From Eggerthella sp. (lineage in GTDB: Bacteria > Actinomycetota > Coriobacteriia > Coriobacteriales > Eggerthellaceae), in NCBI GenBank assembly GCA_030540085.1, contig JAUNWY010000005.1, positions 1-64,000 on the forward strand: 64,000 nt of DNA, given 5' to 3'. Position numbers and translations under genes: made by a program. Under the pieces are notes generated by a model. The model was not told the DNA's origin. It did not search any database and was given only the letters and a program-made list of their open reading frames with translations. Below are positions 7,042 through 16,721 of the stretch, in pieces; positions within the stretch are counted from its first letter, which is position 1, and the number at the start of each line of letters is the position of its first letter.

Positions 7042-10000
7042 ATGAGTGCGCGCATCAATCTTGCTGCGGCCAATTTGGCTGTGGCGTCGCGCCTTGCAGC
7101 CGAATTGGATCTGCCGCAGTTTATTGCCGCTACGCTGGTGGCGCGTGGGTTCGACACGGTTGAAAAGGCTCAGGAGTTCTTGAATCCCTCGCTTGAAAGG
7201 GATTGGGCGAATCCTTATGAAATAGAAAACATGGAAGCTGCGGTGAATCGCATCGAGGCTGCCATTAAAAATGAAGAGCACATTTTGGTGTTCGGCGATT
7301 TCGACCTTGATGGTGTTTCGGCAACCACCATCATGACGCGTGGTCTGCGTGAATGCGGCGCGCGTGTTACCCCATTTATCCCGTTGCGTTTCGAAGAGGG
7401 CTACGGCCTCTCGAAAGCCGCCATCGACAGGGCGTCTGCCTGCAATCCGAACCTGGTGGTTACGGTAGACAATGGTATTGCCGCCAAGAATGAAGTGGAA
7501 ATCCTCAAAGAGCGTGGCATCGATGTGGTCATCACCGACCATCACGAGCCTGCCGATTTGGTTCCCGAAGGCGTGCCGGTGGTCGATCCTAAATGCGACG
7601 ACAATCCCAGCTCCATTCTTGCGGGCGCCGGTGTGGCGTTGAAAGTAGTGCAGGCAGTTGGTTCGCGCTTCGGCAAGCCCAACCTCTGGCGTGAGCTTAT
7701 CGACTTGGCAACGTTGGGCACCGTGGCCGACCTTATGCCCATGCGCAGTCAGAATCGCGCCATGGTGGGTGCTGGCGTGCGCATGATCAACGAAAACCCG
7801 CGTCCTTGCATTGCGGCGCTTTTGGGAGAATCAGGTTTCGCCGATAACCCCGTTTCTTCTTCGAGCTTGAGCTTTACCATCATTCCCCGCTTGAACGCGG
7901 CCGGACGCATGGGCAATGCCCAGTTGGCGCTCGACTTGCTGATGTGCGACGATTTCGCTGAAGCGTGCCACCTTTCCGCCGAATTGGAAAACGTGAACAC
8001 CCAGCGCCGCACTATCGAAGCGGAGCTTGCTGAAGTTGCTTCTGAACAGGCAGAACGCATCTTCAAAGGCCAGCGTGCCTTGGTGGTTGCTGGCGAGGGC
8101 TGGCATGAGGGCGTTAAGGGCATTGTGGCCTCGCGCCTCACCAACCGTTATGGCGTTCCTTCCATTTTGTTCACCATCGAAGGGGACGAAGCTCACGGTT
8201 CTGGCCGTAGCGTCGGTGACGTCAACCTGTTCGAAGCGGTTTCATCGTGCCAGGACATCCTTACGCGTTTCGGCGGACACCATGCTGCCGTGGGCGTTAC
8301 GCTGCCCGCTTCTAAGCTCCCCGAGTTTTCGGAGCGCTTATGTGCCTACATGGACAAGCTTCCTCCCGAAGAATTCATTCCTCGTATTGAAGTGGACGCC
8401 AGTTTGGATCTTTCCGAGCTTACGCTGGAAAACGTGGCAAAGCTCGATTTGCTCGCTCCGTTTGGGCAGGAAAACCCCAGCCCTCATTTTCTGGCGCATG
8501 GCGTGGTTATTTCCGGGGGCAGGGCAGTGGGTGCCGATAAAACGCACCTTTCCTGTACGCTCACCGACGGTGTGAACTCTCTTTCCAGCATCATGTTCCA
8601 TTGCCCGGATATCTCTGGGCTGCTGGGCTGCGGATGCGCGCTCGACGCGGTGTTCGAGCTGCAGATAGACAGCTGGCGTGGGCGCCGTTCGGTCAAGGCG
8701 GTTATCTCTTCGCTCAAGCCCCTTACGCCCTGCAGCGCGCTTGAAACGTGCTTGGGCGAAGACAAGGAATTCGTTTCAGGCTTGGTTGCCGCTGAAGAAG
8801 ACGAAGCCCAAGGCGAAGATGCAACCAGCCTTATCGCTCCAGAATCTGATCGCCATATGTGGCAGGAATACGCCAAGGCCGATCCTTCTGGTTTTCGTGC
8901 CGCATTGGTAGGTGCGTTTTTGGACGAAGCCCAGCTGCACGATTCGCAGCAGCGCACCTTGGATGTTCTCGATGCAGGCAATTCCGCCTTTGCCATCATG
9001 GGCACGGGGCGCGGCAAATCGCTCATTTTCCATATCCATGCCGTTGAGCAGGCCCTTGCTCGCGGTAAGGCAAGCTTGTTCGTGTACCCCTTGCGTGCTC
9101 TTGTTGCTGACCAGTCGTTCCATCTGGACAGAACGCTCGGTTCGTTTGGCATTCGGTCTGAAGTGCTTACGGGCGCTTCTACGCCGGAAGAGCGTGCGGC
9201 GGTTATGGCGGGTCTTGCCGCTCATGAAGTCGACATCGTGCTCACCACGCCCGAATACCTGGCCTTCCATGCGGCCGATTTTGCTGCTACCGGGTCTATT
9301 GGTTTTGCGGTAATCGACGAAGCCCATCACGTGGGAACCTCGAAGGCGGGCTTTCGTCCCTTCTACGCTCGATTGGGCGAATCCATTGCGGCATTGGGGT
9401 CGCCCCAGGTGCTTGCGGTAACCGCCACGGCAAACGGCGAAGTGGAACAGTGCATTCGCGAAGCATTCCGCATACCACCCGAATGCGTGGTGGTAGATGA
9501 GCACGAGCGCGCCAACCTTGCAGTGGTCGATCAGCGCAACATGAAGAAGCGTGAGCGCTATTTGGTTAACCTGGTAGCGCAGGGCGAAAAGACTCTGATC
9601 TACGTTAATTCACGCATGGAAACCATTGCGCTAACCCGAAGCCTTCGCAAGCAGGAACCCCATATTGCCTCGCTGATTGGCTTTTATAACGCTGGTCTTT
9701 CTCGCTCCGAGCGCGAACGTGTTGAATCGTTGTTCCGCGAAGGCGGCTTGCAGGTGCTGGTGGCAACTTCTGCCTTTGGTGAAGGGGTTGATATCCCAGG
9801 CGTTCGCCATGTGGTCCTGTACCACCTGCCTTTTAGCGAGGTTGAGTTCAACCAGATGGCGGGTCGTGCTGGTCGCGATGGCCAGCCAGCGCAGATCCAT
9901 TTGCTGTTCGGCAGGGGCGATGCGCAGCTCAACGCCGGCATCTTGGACGATGCTGCTCCTACCCATGATGGAATGGCGCAAATTTATCGAGGGCTCCGTA

Positions 10001-10371
10001 CCCTTCAGCGTCAGCACGGGCAAGGCTTCTTTTCCCTCGATGTGGAAGGTGCGGCGAAGAGCTCCTCCCGTTTGTTGGGTGCCGTTATCACCGCTTCGCA
10101 AGTGGAATGTGGCATTTCGGTGTTCGAGGAATTAGGGCTTATCAAAACTCAAGGTTGCGCAGGGGTTTCGGGTAAAGAACGAAGCATCAATGTCGTAGAC
10201 TATAAGGGTAAGGTCGAGCTGGACGATAGCGTGCGCTATCGCGAAGGCATGGACGAGCGCGAATCGTTCGCGACCTTCAAGGATTGGGTGCTTTCCAGCT
10301 CTGCGGAAGAACTGCAGAGCCGCATAAGGCGCCCTTTGCTTCCCACTACGAGTCCCCAGGAGGAACGATAG
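7042..10371 (+). CDS. recJ: RecJ exonuclease fused to a RecQ-like DEAH helicase
   Basis: This encodes 1109 residues, about twice a usual RecJ. The first ~575 residues are RecJ: DFDLDG at 86-91 (usually DYDVDG), TVDNG at 141-145, DHH at 166-168, then DHHA1 (GEGWHEGVKGIVASR, SGRSVGD, FGGHHAAVG) and an OB-like segment (FGQENPSPHFL). From about residue 640 a superfamily 2 helicase follows: Walker A GTGRGKS near 653-659, DEAH at about 759-762, TATA of motif III near 795, and motif VI QMAGRAGRDG near 937. The organisation suggests coupled unwinding and 5'-to-3' single-strand degradation in recombination repair. The frame is continuous, so the fusion is real in this sequence. A relA/spoT homologue starts 3 bases after the stop, indicating co-transcription. 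Confidence 0.92.
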   Translation: MSARINLAAANLAVASRLAAELDLPQFIAATLVARGFDTVEKAQEFLNPSLERDWANPYEIENMEAAVNRIEAAIKNEEHILVFGDFDLDGVSATTIMTRGLRECGARVTPFIPLRFEEGYGLSKAAIDRASACNPNLVVTVDNGIAAKNEVEILKERGIDVVITDHHEPADLVPEGVPVVDPKCDDNPSSILAGAGVALKVVQAVGSRFGKPNLWRELIDLATLGTVADLMPMRSQNRAMVGAGVRMINENPRPCIAALLGESGFADNPVSSSSLSFTIIPRLNAAGRMGNAQLALDLLMCDDFAEACHLSAELENVNTQRRTIEAELAEVASEQAERIFKGQRALVVAGEGWHEGVKGIVASRLTNRYGVPSILFTIEGDEAHGSGRSVGDVNLFEAVSSCQDILTRFGGHHAAVGVTLPASKLPEFSERLCAYMDKLPPEEFIPRIEVDASLDLSELTLENVAKLDLLAPFGQENPSPHFLAHGVVISGGRAVGADKTHLSCTLTDGVNSLSSIMFHCPDISGLLGCGCALDAVFELQIDSWRGRRSVKAVISSLKPLTPCSALETCLGEDKEFVSGLVAAEEDEAQGEDATSLIAPESDRHMWQEYAKADPSGFRAALVGAFLDEAQLHDSQQRTLDVLDAGNSAFAIMGTGRGKSLIFHIHAVEQALARGKASLFVYPLRALVADQSFHLDRTLGSFGIRSEVLTGASTPEERAAVMAGLAAHEVDIVLTTPEYLAFHAADFAATGSIGFAVIDEAHHVGTSKAGFRPFYARLGESIAALGSPQVLAVTATANGEVEQCIREAFRIPPECVVVDEHERANLAVVDQRNMKKRERYLVNLVAQGEKTLIYVNSRMETIALTRSLRKQEPHIASLIGFYNAGLSRSERERVESLFREGGLQVLVATSAFGEGVDIPGVRHVVLYHLPFSEVEFNQMAGRAGRDGQPAQIHLLFGRGDAQLNAGILDDAAPTHDGMAQIYRGLRTLQRQHGQGFFSLDVEGAAKSSSRLLGAVITASQVECGISVFEELGLIKTQGCAGVSGKERSINVVDYKGKVELDDSVRYREGMDERESFATFKDWVLSSSAEELQSRIRRPLLPTTSPQEER

Positions 10372-10373
10372 CC

Positions 10374-12710
10374 ATGTCAGATGCCAACGAACTTCATCCG
10401 GTTGGATTAGTGGCTTCGACTGTTGATCCAACCATCAAATCAGCCACTTCGGCGCCAGTTGGCTCCGACCCGAAGGAGCGCTTCAAGGCGCTTGAGGGCT
10501 TGGCTTCCACCTATTTGGACAAAGACGAATTGGCTTTGCTGGAAAAGGCCTTCCGCTTTGCCGAGGAAATGCATGCTGGCCAGAAACGTAAATCGGGCGA
10601 AGCATTCGTAATCCATCCCGTGGAGGTTGCCATTATCTTGGCCGACCTTCACATGGACGTGGAAACGCTTATTGCCGCCCTGCTGCACGACACGGTGGAG
10701 GATACGGTTGCCACCAAGCAGCAGGTGGCCGATATGTTCGGCGATTCGGTTGCCGAATTGGTTGACGGCGTAACCAAGATCACCAAAATCGAGGTGGAAA
10801 CGCTTTCCGACGAGCAGGCTGAAACGTTTCGCAAGATGCTTGTTGCCATGAGCAAGGACATCCGCGTCATCGTTATCAAGCTCGCCGACCGCTTGCATAA
10901 TATGCGCACGCTTTCGGCCCTTCGCGAAGATAGGCGTATTTTCAAGGCGCGCGAAACGTTGGAAATCTATGCCCCCATTGCACATCGCTTGGGCATCAGC
11001 TCCATCAAATGGGAATTGGAAGACTTGGCGTTCTTCTATTTGGAGCCCGCTAAGTTCAAGCAGGTGTCCCGCATGGTTGCCGAAACGCGCCGCGAACGCG
11101 AGGAGTATTTGGAAAAGGTTATTTCCATCCTTCACGGCGAAATGGACAAAATCGGCGTGGGATCTCAGATCATGGGACGCCCAAAGCACCTGTATTCCAT
11201 CTATCAAAAGATGTCGAAGAAGGGCAAAGGCTTTTCCGAGATCTACGACCTTATTGCCGTGCGCATCATCACCACTTCGGTGAAAGATTGCTATTCGGCG
11301 TTGGGCGCAGTTCACAGTTTGTGGCACCCGATGCCCGGGCGCTTCAAAGACTACATTGCCATGCCGAAGTTCAACATGTACCAGAGCTTGCACACTACGG
11401 TTATCGGTCCGGCTGGTAGGCCCCTTGAAGTGCAGATCCGCACCGAGGAAATGCACCGCATGAGCGAATACGGTGTTGCCGCGCACTGGCGTTACAAGGA
11501 AAAGGGCGGCAAGGGTGCCGAATCGGCTTTCGATAAGCAGATTGCCTGGCTGCGCGAAATGGTTGACTGGCAGGACGAAACCAAAGACTCGCGCGAATTC
11601 CTGAAATCGCTCAAGACTGACCTCGACCCGAAAGAGGTGTATGTCTTTACGCCTAAGGGCAAAGCCATGAGCTTGCGCTTTGGTTCAACTCCGGTCGATT
11701 TCGCTTTCGCCATTCATACGGAAGTGGGCTACCACTGCGTTGGCGCGAAGGTCAATGGCTCCATTGTGCCGCTTTCCTATAAGCTGCAGATGGGCGACCG
11801 TGTGGAAATCCTGACCCAGAAAAGCGCTACGCCTTCCCGCGACTGGCTGAACATCGTGAAGACGCCTTCGGCTCGTTCGAAAATCCGTTCTTTCTTTGCC
11901 AAGATCAGTCGCTCCGATGACTTGCAAGAAGGTCGCGACATCCTTATGCGTGAAATGCGCAAGCATGGCTTTGGCATTTCAAGCGCTCAGAGCATGCGTG
12001 CAATGCGCGAAGTTGCCGAAGCTATGGGCTACAAAGACGCCGACGATATGTTGGTGAACATCGGCACTGGTAAAGAAGCGCCGATGCATGTGGCCAACCG
12101 TATGCTGAAGCTGTTGGTAGACAACGGCACCGAAGACGCTTCGAAGCCCCTTATGGGAGCATCGGCTTCGTCTACGGGCAAGATGCCGCCTATGCTCACG
12201 AGCGTTAAGCGTCCGAAGAAGCACGAAACCCATTCCTCGAACGGTGTGGTGGTTCGTGGTATCGACGATGTTCTGGTACGTCTTTCCCGTTGCTGTAACC
12301 CCGTTCCCGGCGATAAGATCGTGGGCTTTGTTACCCGCGGCCGCGGCGTTTCGGTCCATCGCGACGATTGCCCCAATGCTGCTGCGCTCAAACAGCACCC
12401 CGAGCGCATCATCGAAGTGTTCTGGGAAGAAGATGGCCCCTCGGGCGACACTTCGTTCAATGTGCAGATTTTCGTTGAGGCACTTGATCGCTTGAATCTT
12501 CTCATGGACGTTGCCTCGGTGCTGTCCGAGCACGGTGCCAACGTTCTTTCCGTTAATACGAATACGCATCGCGACGGTATGGTTGAAATGCGTTTCTTGT
12601 TCCAGGTTTCCGATACGGCGGTTATCGAACGCATTCTTTCGAAGCTTCGTGCGGTGGATGGTGTGTTTGATGCCCATCGTATGATGCCTGGCACAGCATC
12701 TTCCAAGTAA
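10374..12710 (+). CDS. Bifunctional (p)ppGpp synthetase/hydrolase, RelA/SpoT family
   Basis: This encodes 778 residues. The ATG at 10374 has AGGAGGAACG upstream and lies 2 bases beyond the recJ stop. Domains in order: HD hydrolase with H81 and H105-D106 (LLHDTVEDT), synthetase at about 250-385 (GRPKHLYSIYQKM, FKDYIAMPKFNMYQSLHT), TGS at about 420-480 (EVYVFTPKGKAMSL), a cysteine-containing segment (RCCNPVPGD) and a C-terminal ACT domain (LDRLNLLMDVASVLSEHG). Intact HD and synthetase motifs argue for both making and degrading (p)ppGpp in response to amino-acid or other starvation. It is the main alarmone enzyme here; a small HD-only protein at 3617 could supplement hydrolysis. Confidence 0.95.
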   Translation: MSDANELHPVGLVASTVDPTIKSATSAPVGSDPKERFKALEGLASTYLDKDELALLEKAFRFAEEMHAGQKRKSGEAFVIHPVEVAIILADLHMDVETLIAALLHDTVEDTVATKQQVADMFGDSVAELVDGVTKITKIEVETLSDEQAETFRKMLVAMSKDIRVIVIKLADRLHNMRTLSALREDRRIFKARETLEIYAPIAHRLGISSIKWELEDLAFFYLEPAKFKQVSRMVAETRREREEYLEKVISILHGEMDKIGVGSQIMGRPKHLYSIYQKMSKKGKGFSEIYDLIAVRIITTSVKDCYSALGAVHSLWHPMPGRFKDYIAMPKFNMYQSLHTTVIGPAGRPLEVQIRTEEMHRMSEYGVAAHWRYKEKGGKGAESAFDKQIAWLREMVDWQDETKDSREFLKSLKTDLDPKEVYVFTPKGKAMSLRFGSTPVDFAFAIHTEVGYHCVGAKVNGSIVPLSYKLQMGDRVEILTQKSATPSRDWLNIVKTPSARSKIRSFFAKISRSDDLQEGRDILMREMRKHGFGISSAQSMRAMREVAEAMGYKDADDMLVNIGTGKEAPMHVANRMLKLLVDNGTEDASKPLMGASASSTGKMPPMLTSVKRPKKHETHSSNGVVVRGIDDVLVRLSRCCNPVPGDKIVGFVTRGRGVSVHRDDCPNAAALKQHPERIIEVFWEEDGPSGDTSFNVQIFVEALDRLNLLMDVASVLSEHGANVLSVNTNTHRDGMVEMRFLFQVSDTAVIERILSKLRAVDGVFDAHRMMPGTASSK

Positions 12711-12732
12711 CTGTTTTAGAAAGGTTTTGGCA

Positions 12733-13413
12733 ATGAAGCTTTCAGTAAAAAGAGACGGACGTACGTTCCGCGTAACGGGCGCTGCCGTTGATATCAAGTA
12801 TCTGGTGCTGGGCCCCATTGAAAACAACACTTTCATTATTTCCGACGACACAACCACCTTCGTGGTAGATCCGTCCGATAACGCTTCCGCCATCGTTGCG
12901 GCATTGGGCGGCAAAAAGCTCGACGCCATCGTGGTAACGCACCATCATGCCGACCATACCAGCGCCCTTGCTGATTTGAAGGCTATGACGAACGCTCCTG
13001 TGTATGCTTCGGCAATTGATGCTCCTGTTATCGAGAATCAGCCAGCAGGGGAGTTCCCTCCCACCAAGTCATGCAAGGTTGACCATCTTTTGAAGGATGG
13101 CGATAAGCTGCGTTTGGGCAACATGGTATGGCGTGTTATCGCCACGCCTGGCCATACGCCGGGCGGAATCTGCCTGTTCCTTGAATCAGATTCGGGCAAG
13201 TACCTTGATGGCGCTAATGTTCTTATTGCGGGAGACACGTTGTTCTGCGCCTCTATCGGTCGAACCGATTTCCCGGGCGGTAATGCTAAGCAGATGCGCG
13301 CATCGTTGCGCAAGCTTTCGCAGCTGCCTGATGAAACGCTGGTTCTGACGGGTCATAACTCTTTGACAACAATTGGCGATGAACAGAGGCGCGTGTTTGC
13401 CTACTACTGTTAA
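12733..13413 (+). CDS. Metallo-beta-lactamase-fold hydrolase (glyoxalase II-like)
   Basis: This encodes 226 residues from the ATG at 12733; AAAGG lies 8 bases upstream, better placed than for an in-frame TTG at 12727. The zinc-binding motif HHHADH at 70-75 gives the H-x-H-x-D-H pattern. PGHTPGG, AGDTLF and a final TGHNS supply the remaining ligands. This is the hydroxyacylglutathione-hydrolase-like branch, but the organism group lacks glutathione, so another thioester or ester is more likely. It is the third gene of the recJ-rsh operon, 22 bases after the rsh stop. Confidence 0.85.
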   Translation: MKLSVKRDGRTFRVTGAAVDIKYLVLGPIENNTFIISDDTTTFVVDPSDNASAIVAALGGKKLDAIVVTHHHADHTSALADLKAMTNAPVYASAIDAPVIENQPAGEFPPTKSCKVDHLLKDGDKLRLGNMVWRVIATPGHTPGGICLFLESDSGKYLDGANVLIAGDTLFCASIGRTDFPGGNAKQMRASLRKLSQLPDETLVLTGHNSLTTIGDEQRRVFAYYC

Positions 13414-13497
13414 ACTTGCGCTGCGCGCTTTTGGCGCATAAGCATACAGCGGATGGGACTGCTGCGGCTTTCCGCGGCATTGGACCTTGGAGGGGTC

Positions 13498-14148
13498 ATG
13501 GCCGGAATCGGTAAAAAAAGGAAAAAGAAGAAGTTCGATTATTACGATGCATTTGAGGCTCAGGCGGCTTTATGCGTTAAAGAAGCGAAGCTGCTAAAGG
13601 AAATCGTGCATGATTTCGAGTCGGCAGCAGAGCTTGAAAAGGAACTGCCTCGCGCTCATGCTATCGAACGCGAAGCCGACGGCGTGTGCCATAGCGTATT
13701 CGAAGCATTGCTTCCCGATTTCGTGACGCCGCTCGACCGTGAAGATATCATTGCCATGACGGAAAGCCTTGACGAGATCATCGATATGACTGAAGAGGTT
13801 ATCCAGAACTTCTATATGTTCGATGTTCACTTCATGCATGAAGATGCCAAGAAATTCTCTAAGCTCATCGTTCGTGCCTGTGAAGCGTTAAGCGAAGCTA
13901 TGGTCGACTTCCGCAACTGCAAGAAGGCATCTGAGAAGCTTAATTCCTTGCTGGTTCGCGTGAACGATATCGAAGACGAAGCCGATGCGCTGTTCCTGAG
14001 CATCATTCGCGAACTGTACGTCAAGGAACGCGACAATCCGTTGCGCGTTTCCGTATGGACACGCTTGTTCGAGGCAATGGAAGATTGCGTCGACCAGTGT
14101 GAAGCGGTTGCCAACAAGATGAGCATGATCATGGTGAAGTACGCCTAG
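13498..14148 (+). CDS. DUF47 / PhoU-like protein
   Basis: This encodes 216 residues from the ATG at 13498, preceded by TTGGAGGGG. It starts with a basic patch (KKRKKKKFD) and then long acidic helices with repeated E/D-x-x-AD patterns (IEREADGVCH, VNDIEDEADALF), the two-bundle layout of PhoU and DUF47 proteins, which bind metal clusters through such residues. Members usually sit beside a Pit-type phosphate transporter and regulate it. No transporter gene is adjacent here, so its partner is either elsewhere or missing. A terminator follows. Confidence 0.8.
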   Translation: MAGIGKKRKKKKFDYYDAFEAQAALCVKEAKLLKEIVHDFESAAELEKELPRAHAIEREADGVCHSVFEALLPDFVTPLDREDIIAMTESLDEIIDMTEEVIQNFYMFDVHFMHEDAKKFSKLIVRACEALSEAMVDFRNCKKASEKLNSLLVRVNDIEDEADALFLSIIRELYVKERDNPLRVSVWTRLFEAMEDCVDQCEAVANKMSMIMVKYA

Positions 14149-14178
14149 CGCTAACTCAAGGCTTATGAGCATTTAGGC

Positions 14179-14222
14179 AAAGCCCTTCGGTTCGTAGATG
14201 AATCGAAGGGCTTTGTTCATTT
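14179..14222 (+). terminator. Terminator after the DUF47 gene
   Basis: 11-bp perfect stem (AAAGCCCTTCG with CGAAGGGCTTT) and a T-rich tail. The remaining ~260 bases up to lysC show no lysine-riboswitch core and no other gene. Confidence 0.8.
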
Positions 14223-14484
14223 TGGGCGCGGCGTTTGTTTGGCTTGGGGCTTGGTCAATTGCTGAATCGTCCCGCCTCATTCTCCCGGATCGTAGTGGTG
14301 GTTCGGGGGTCTGCTTTCAATGTCTCGTTCGGAGCGAATTGAGTGCTTTAGCGGGTGCCGACCGCCGTTTCCCGAGCATGCGTGCCGTTTTGTTTCCTGT
14401 TTGCTTCTAATCTTTTGTGACAGGGTTTCCCGCTAGGTGCTTTTGGTAATATGTAAGAGTTATCCCATACGAGGAAAGAAGACG

Positions 14485-15762
14485 ATGGCACTTATAGTTT
14501 CAAAGTTTGGCGGCACTTCGGTTGCCTCCCCAGAACGAATCAAAAATGTGGCAAAGCGTCTTATTGCCATGAAGCAGGAAGGCAACGACGTTGTTGCCGT
14601 AGTTTCTGCAATGGGCAAAACCACCGATGAACTGGTGGGTCTTGCCGCTGCATTGAACGATCATCCTTCCAAACGCGAAATGGATATGTTGCTCTCCACG
14701 GGCGAGCAGGTAAGCATGTCGCTTTTGGCCATGGCTATTCAGGCACTGGGCTACAATTCAATCAGCTTCACCGGATGGCAGGCCGGCATTACTACTGACG
14801 ATGTTTTCTCAAGCGCGAAAATCGAAGACATCAATGCTGACCGAATTCGCGGTGCTCTTGATACGGGCGCAATTGTGGTTGTTGCCGGCTTCCAGGGCAT
14901 TTCAACCGAAGGCGATATCACTACGCTTGGCCGCGGCGGTTCTGACACCACGGCAGTTGCCCTTGCCTGTGGCATTGGTGCCGATGTGTGCGAGATTTAT
15001 TCCGATGTAGAAGGCATTTACACAGCCGATCCGCGCGTTTGCCCCCGCGCCAAGAAACTCAACCGTATTTCATACGACGATATGCTTGAGCTTTCCAGCG
15101 GCGGTGCTGGTGTTCTGCAGTCGCGCGCTGTGGAATTCGCTCGTAAATACCATGTTGTAATCCATTCCCGCTCTGCTTTCTCTGATGCAGAGGGAACGCT
15201 TATCGAGGAGGTTGTTCCTTCCATGGAACAGGCAGTAATTTCCGGCATTGCACACGATACGTCCGAAATGAAGATCACGCTGCGTGGCCTTCCCGATGAA
15301 GTTGGCATGGCAGCCCAGCTGTTCTCTATCCTTGCGGGCAACAATGTTTCGGTTGACATGATCATCCAGAACACCACAAGCGATGGTAAGGCGAACATTT
15401 CCTTCACCTTCCCTGGCTCTCAGAAAGAACAAGCTCTGGAAGCTGTTGATACCCTGGTTAAGAAGTTCGGCGCTACCGCTCTGATGGACGAAAACATCGC
15501 CAAGGTTTCCCTGGTGGGCACGGGTATGAAGTCTGCCCCCGGTGTTGCCGCTAAGGCGTTCGGCGCGTTGGCTGAAAATCACATCAACATCCTGATGATC
15601 TCCACCAGCCCCATCCGTATCTCCATCGTGGTTGAAGGCAGCCAGGTAGATGCAGCAGTGCGTTGCCTGCATACTGCATTTGGCTTGGACTCCGATACCA
15701 TCTTCGAGGAAACCCAGCTTTCCCCCGAGGAAATCGCCGCAAAGATGGCGAAGGGCCGATAG
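14485..15762 (+). CDS. lysC: Aspartokinase
   Basis: This encodes 425 residues. The ATG at 14485 has GAGGAAAG upstream and gives the canonical start ALIVSKFGGTSVASPERI. The N-terminal kinase domain (about 1-260) shows KFGGTS, the LSTGEQVS-type motif and GRGGSDTTAVALA. Two ACT domains follow (ITLRGLPDEVGMAAQLF and VSLVGTGMKSAPGVAAKAF), the regulatory layout of lysine/threonine-sensitive aspartokinases. It phosphorylates aspartate in the first step toward lysine, threonine, methionine and diaminopimelate. The next enzyme, asd, lies 1 kb downstream in a separate transcription unit. Confidence 0.95.
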   Translation: MALIVSKFGGTSVASPERIKNVAKRLIAMKQEGNDVVAVVSAMGKTTDELVGLAAALNDHPSKREMDMLLSTGEQVSMSLLAMAIQALGYNSISFTGWQAGITTDDVFSSAKIEDINADRIRGALDTGAIVVVAGFQGISTEGDITTLGRGGSDTTAVALACGIGADVCEIYSDVEGIYTADPRVCPRAKKLNRISYDDMLELSSGGAGVLQSRAVEFARKYHVVIHSRSAFSDAEGTLIEEVVPSMEQAVISGIAHDTSEMKITLRGLPDEVGMAAQLFSILAGNNVSVDMIIQNTTSDGKANISFTFPGSQKEQALEAVDTLVKKFGATALMDENIAKVSLVGTGMKSAPGVAAKAFGALAENHINILMISTSPIRISIVVEGSQVDAAVRCLHTAFGLDSDTIFEETQLSPEEIAAKMAKGR

Positions 15763-15769
15763 CCCGGTA

Positions 15770-15893
15770 GGGGCGGGTCCCGTTTTCCCACCTAGCTATA
15801 GGGCACAGAAGCATGGCCTCGCTTGCGCGTTTTGCTGCAAGCGAGGCCTTTTTTCTTAGGCGGGAAACCGGGACCTGTCCCTATATTCCCACT
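15770..15893. repeat. REP-like inverted pair flanking a terminator
   Basis: Two copies of the recurrent palindrome, at 15770-15792 (partial) and 15859-15893, in opposite orientation around the lysC terminator. Shared core GGGACAGGTCCC with TTCCCAC ends. The same element appears at 38580, 41965, 43577, 43676 and 50459. Confidence 0.7.
15815..15854 (+). terminator. lysC terminator
   Basis: 12-bp stem (GGCCTCGCTTGC with its complement), 10-nt loop and a run of six T residues. Confidence 0.85.
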
Positions 15894-15900
15894 AAAAGCA

Positions 15901-15930
15901 ACGAGCCCCATCCGTTTGGATGGGGCTCGT
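15901..15930 (-). terminator. Terminator of the zinc-ribbon protein gene
   Basis: 13-bp perfect stem (ACGAGCCCCATCC and its complement) with a 4-nt loop, just beyond the stop codon of the minus-strand gene at 15954. The tail on the minus strand is TGCTTTTAG. Confidence 0.75.
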
Positions 15931-15953
15931 TTAGTTTGCGGCTAAGTGTTTGT

Positions 15954-16433
15954 TTACTTGTCATCCTTGTTGGAGATAAGGAGCAGGATGCCGCCAATGA
16001 TGTTAACAAAGATCAGGGTGCATACACCAAAGGCAGTGGTGTTGGGCTTGGTGCCCTTGTAGATACCCCAGCTGTGCACAGTCATGGGGATTGTCCATGC
16101 CAGCGGAATAACCGCCCAGCAAATGGCGATACAGCTCAGGATGCACAAAATGAAGTTGATCAAACGGAGGGTTTCATCCTGCTTGGTCATAGGGTAGGTT
16201 GCTGCCTGAGCGGGAACAGGCTGAGGCTGAACAGGTACTGCAGGCTGCTGATATACAGGCTGCTGAGGCTGTTGGGGCTGCTGGCTAGGTGCGGGCGGCG
16301 GAACGGGAGCGCTTGCCGTTTGCTGCTGAGGCTGAGCGGCGGGGGCTGCGTCAGCCTGCTTTAGGGCATTGCCACACTGAACGCAGAACTGTGCTCCGTC
16401 AACATTTTCTTTACCGCATTGAGGGCAGAACAT
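15954..16433 (-). CDS. Zinc-ribbon membrane protein with Pro/Gln-rich linker
   Basis: This encodes 159 residues. The ATG at 16433 follows GAGAGGAT and opens with MFCPQCGKENVDGAQFCVQCG, a zinc ribbon with two CxxC knuckles. A linker of about 60 residues rich in Pro, Gln and Ala follows, then two hydrophobic segments (about 95-120 and 135-153), recalling CD225/interferon-induced transmembrane-like or DUF4190-like small membrane proteins. The ribbon would face the cytoplasm. Its role is unknown. A longer in-frame extension to 16646 lacks start signals and is not used. It is a single gene convergent with lysC. Confidence 0.7.
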   Translation of the reverse strand: MFCPQCGKENVDGAQFCVQCGNALKQADAAPAAQPQQQTASAPVPPPAPSQQPQQPQQPVYQQPAVPVQPQPVPAQAATYPMTKQDETLRLINFILCILSCIAICWAVIPLAWTIPMTVHSWGIYKGTKPNTTAFGVCTLIFVNIIGGILLLISNKDDK

Positions 16434-16721
16434 TATAGATCCTCTCGATTGGGGGTAACAGTTTTTGGACAAATACATTGTAATGTATAAATTCGCTATA
16501 AGCTTATCATCAGCGGTTTTTTTGCCGATAGGGAAGACGAAAGCCCCGTTTTGCGTGAGGCTCACGACTATTTTGATTACTAACCGTTCTTGAGCTGGAC
16601 CGCAATTCGCTCCCTGCAACCCGTTCAAGGCAACATTTTGCGCCAAATGTTAAGTTTATGCAGTGCAACTATAGGTGAGTAGTATCATGGTTCCCCAAGT
16701 ACACGATGCAAAGGAGCTTCA

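Noticed and set aside
10440-11486. Long antisense frames opposite housekeeping genes (such as this one opposite the RelA/SpoT gene)
   Set aside because: They are by-products of biased codon use in the real genes: no start signals, no domains, wrong composition.
14223-14484. Possible lysine riboswitch upstream of aspartokinase
   Set aside because: The conserved core motifs and the five-helix pattern are not visible, and no terminator lies before the start codon.
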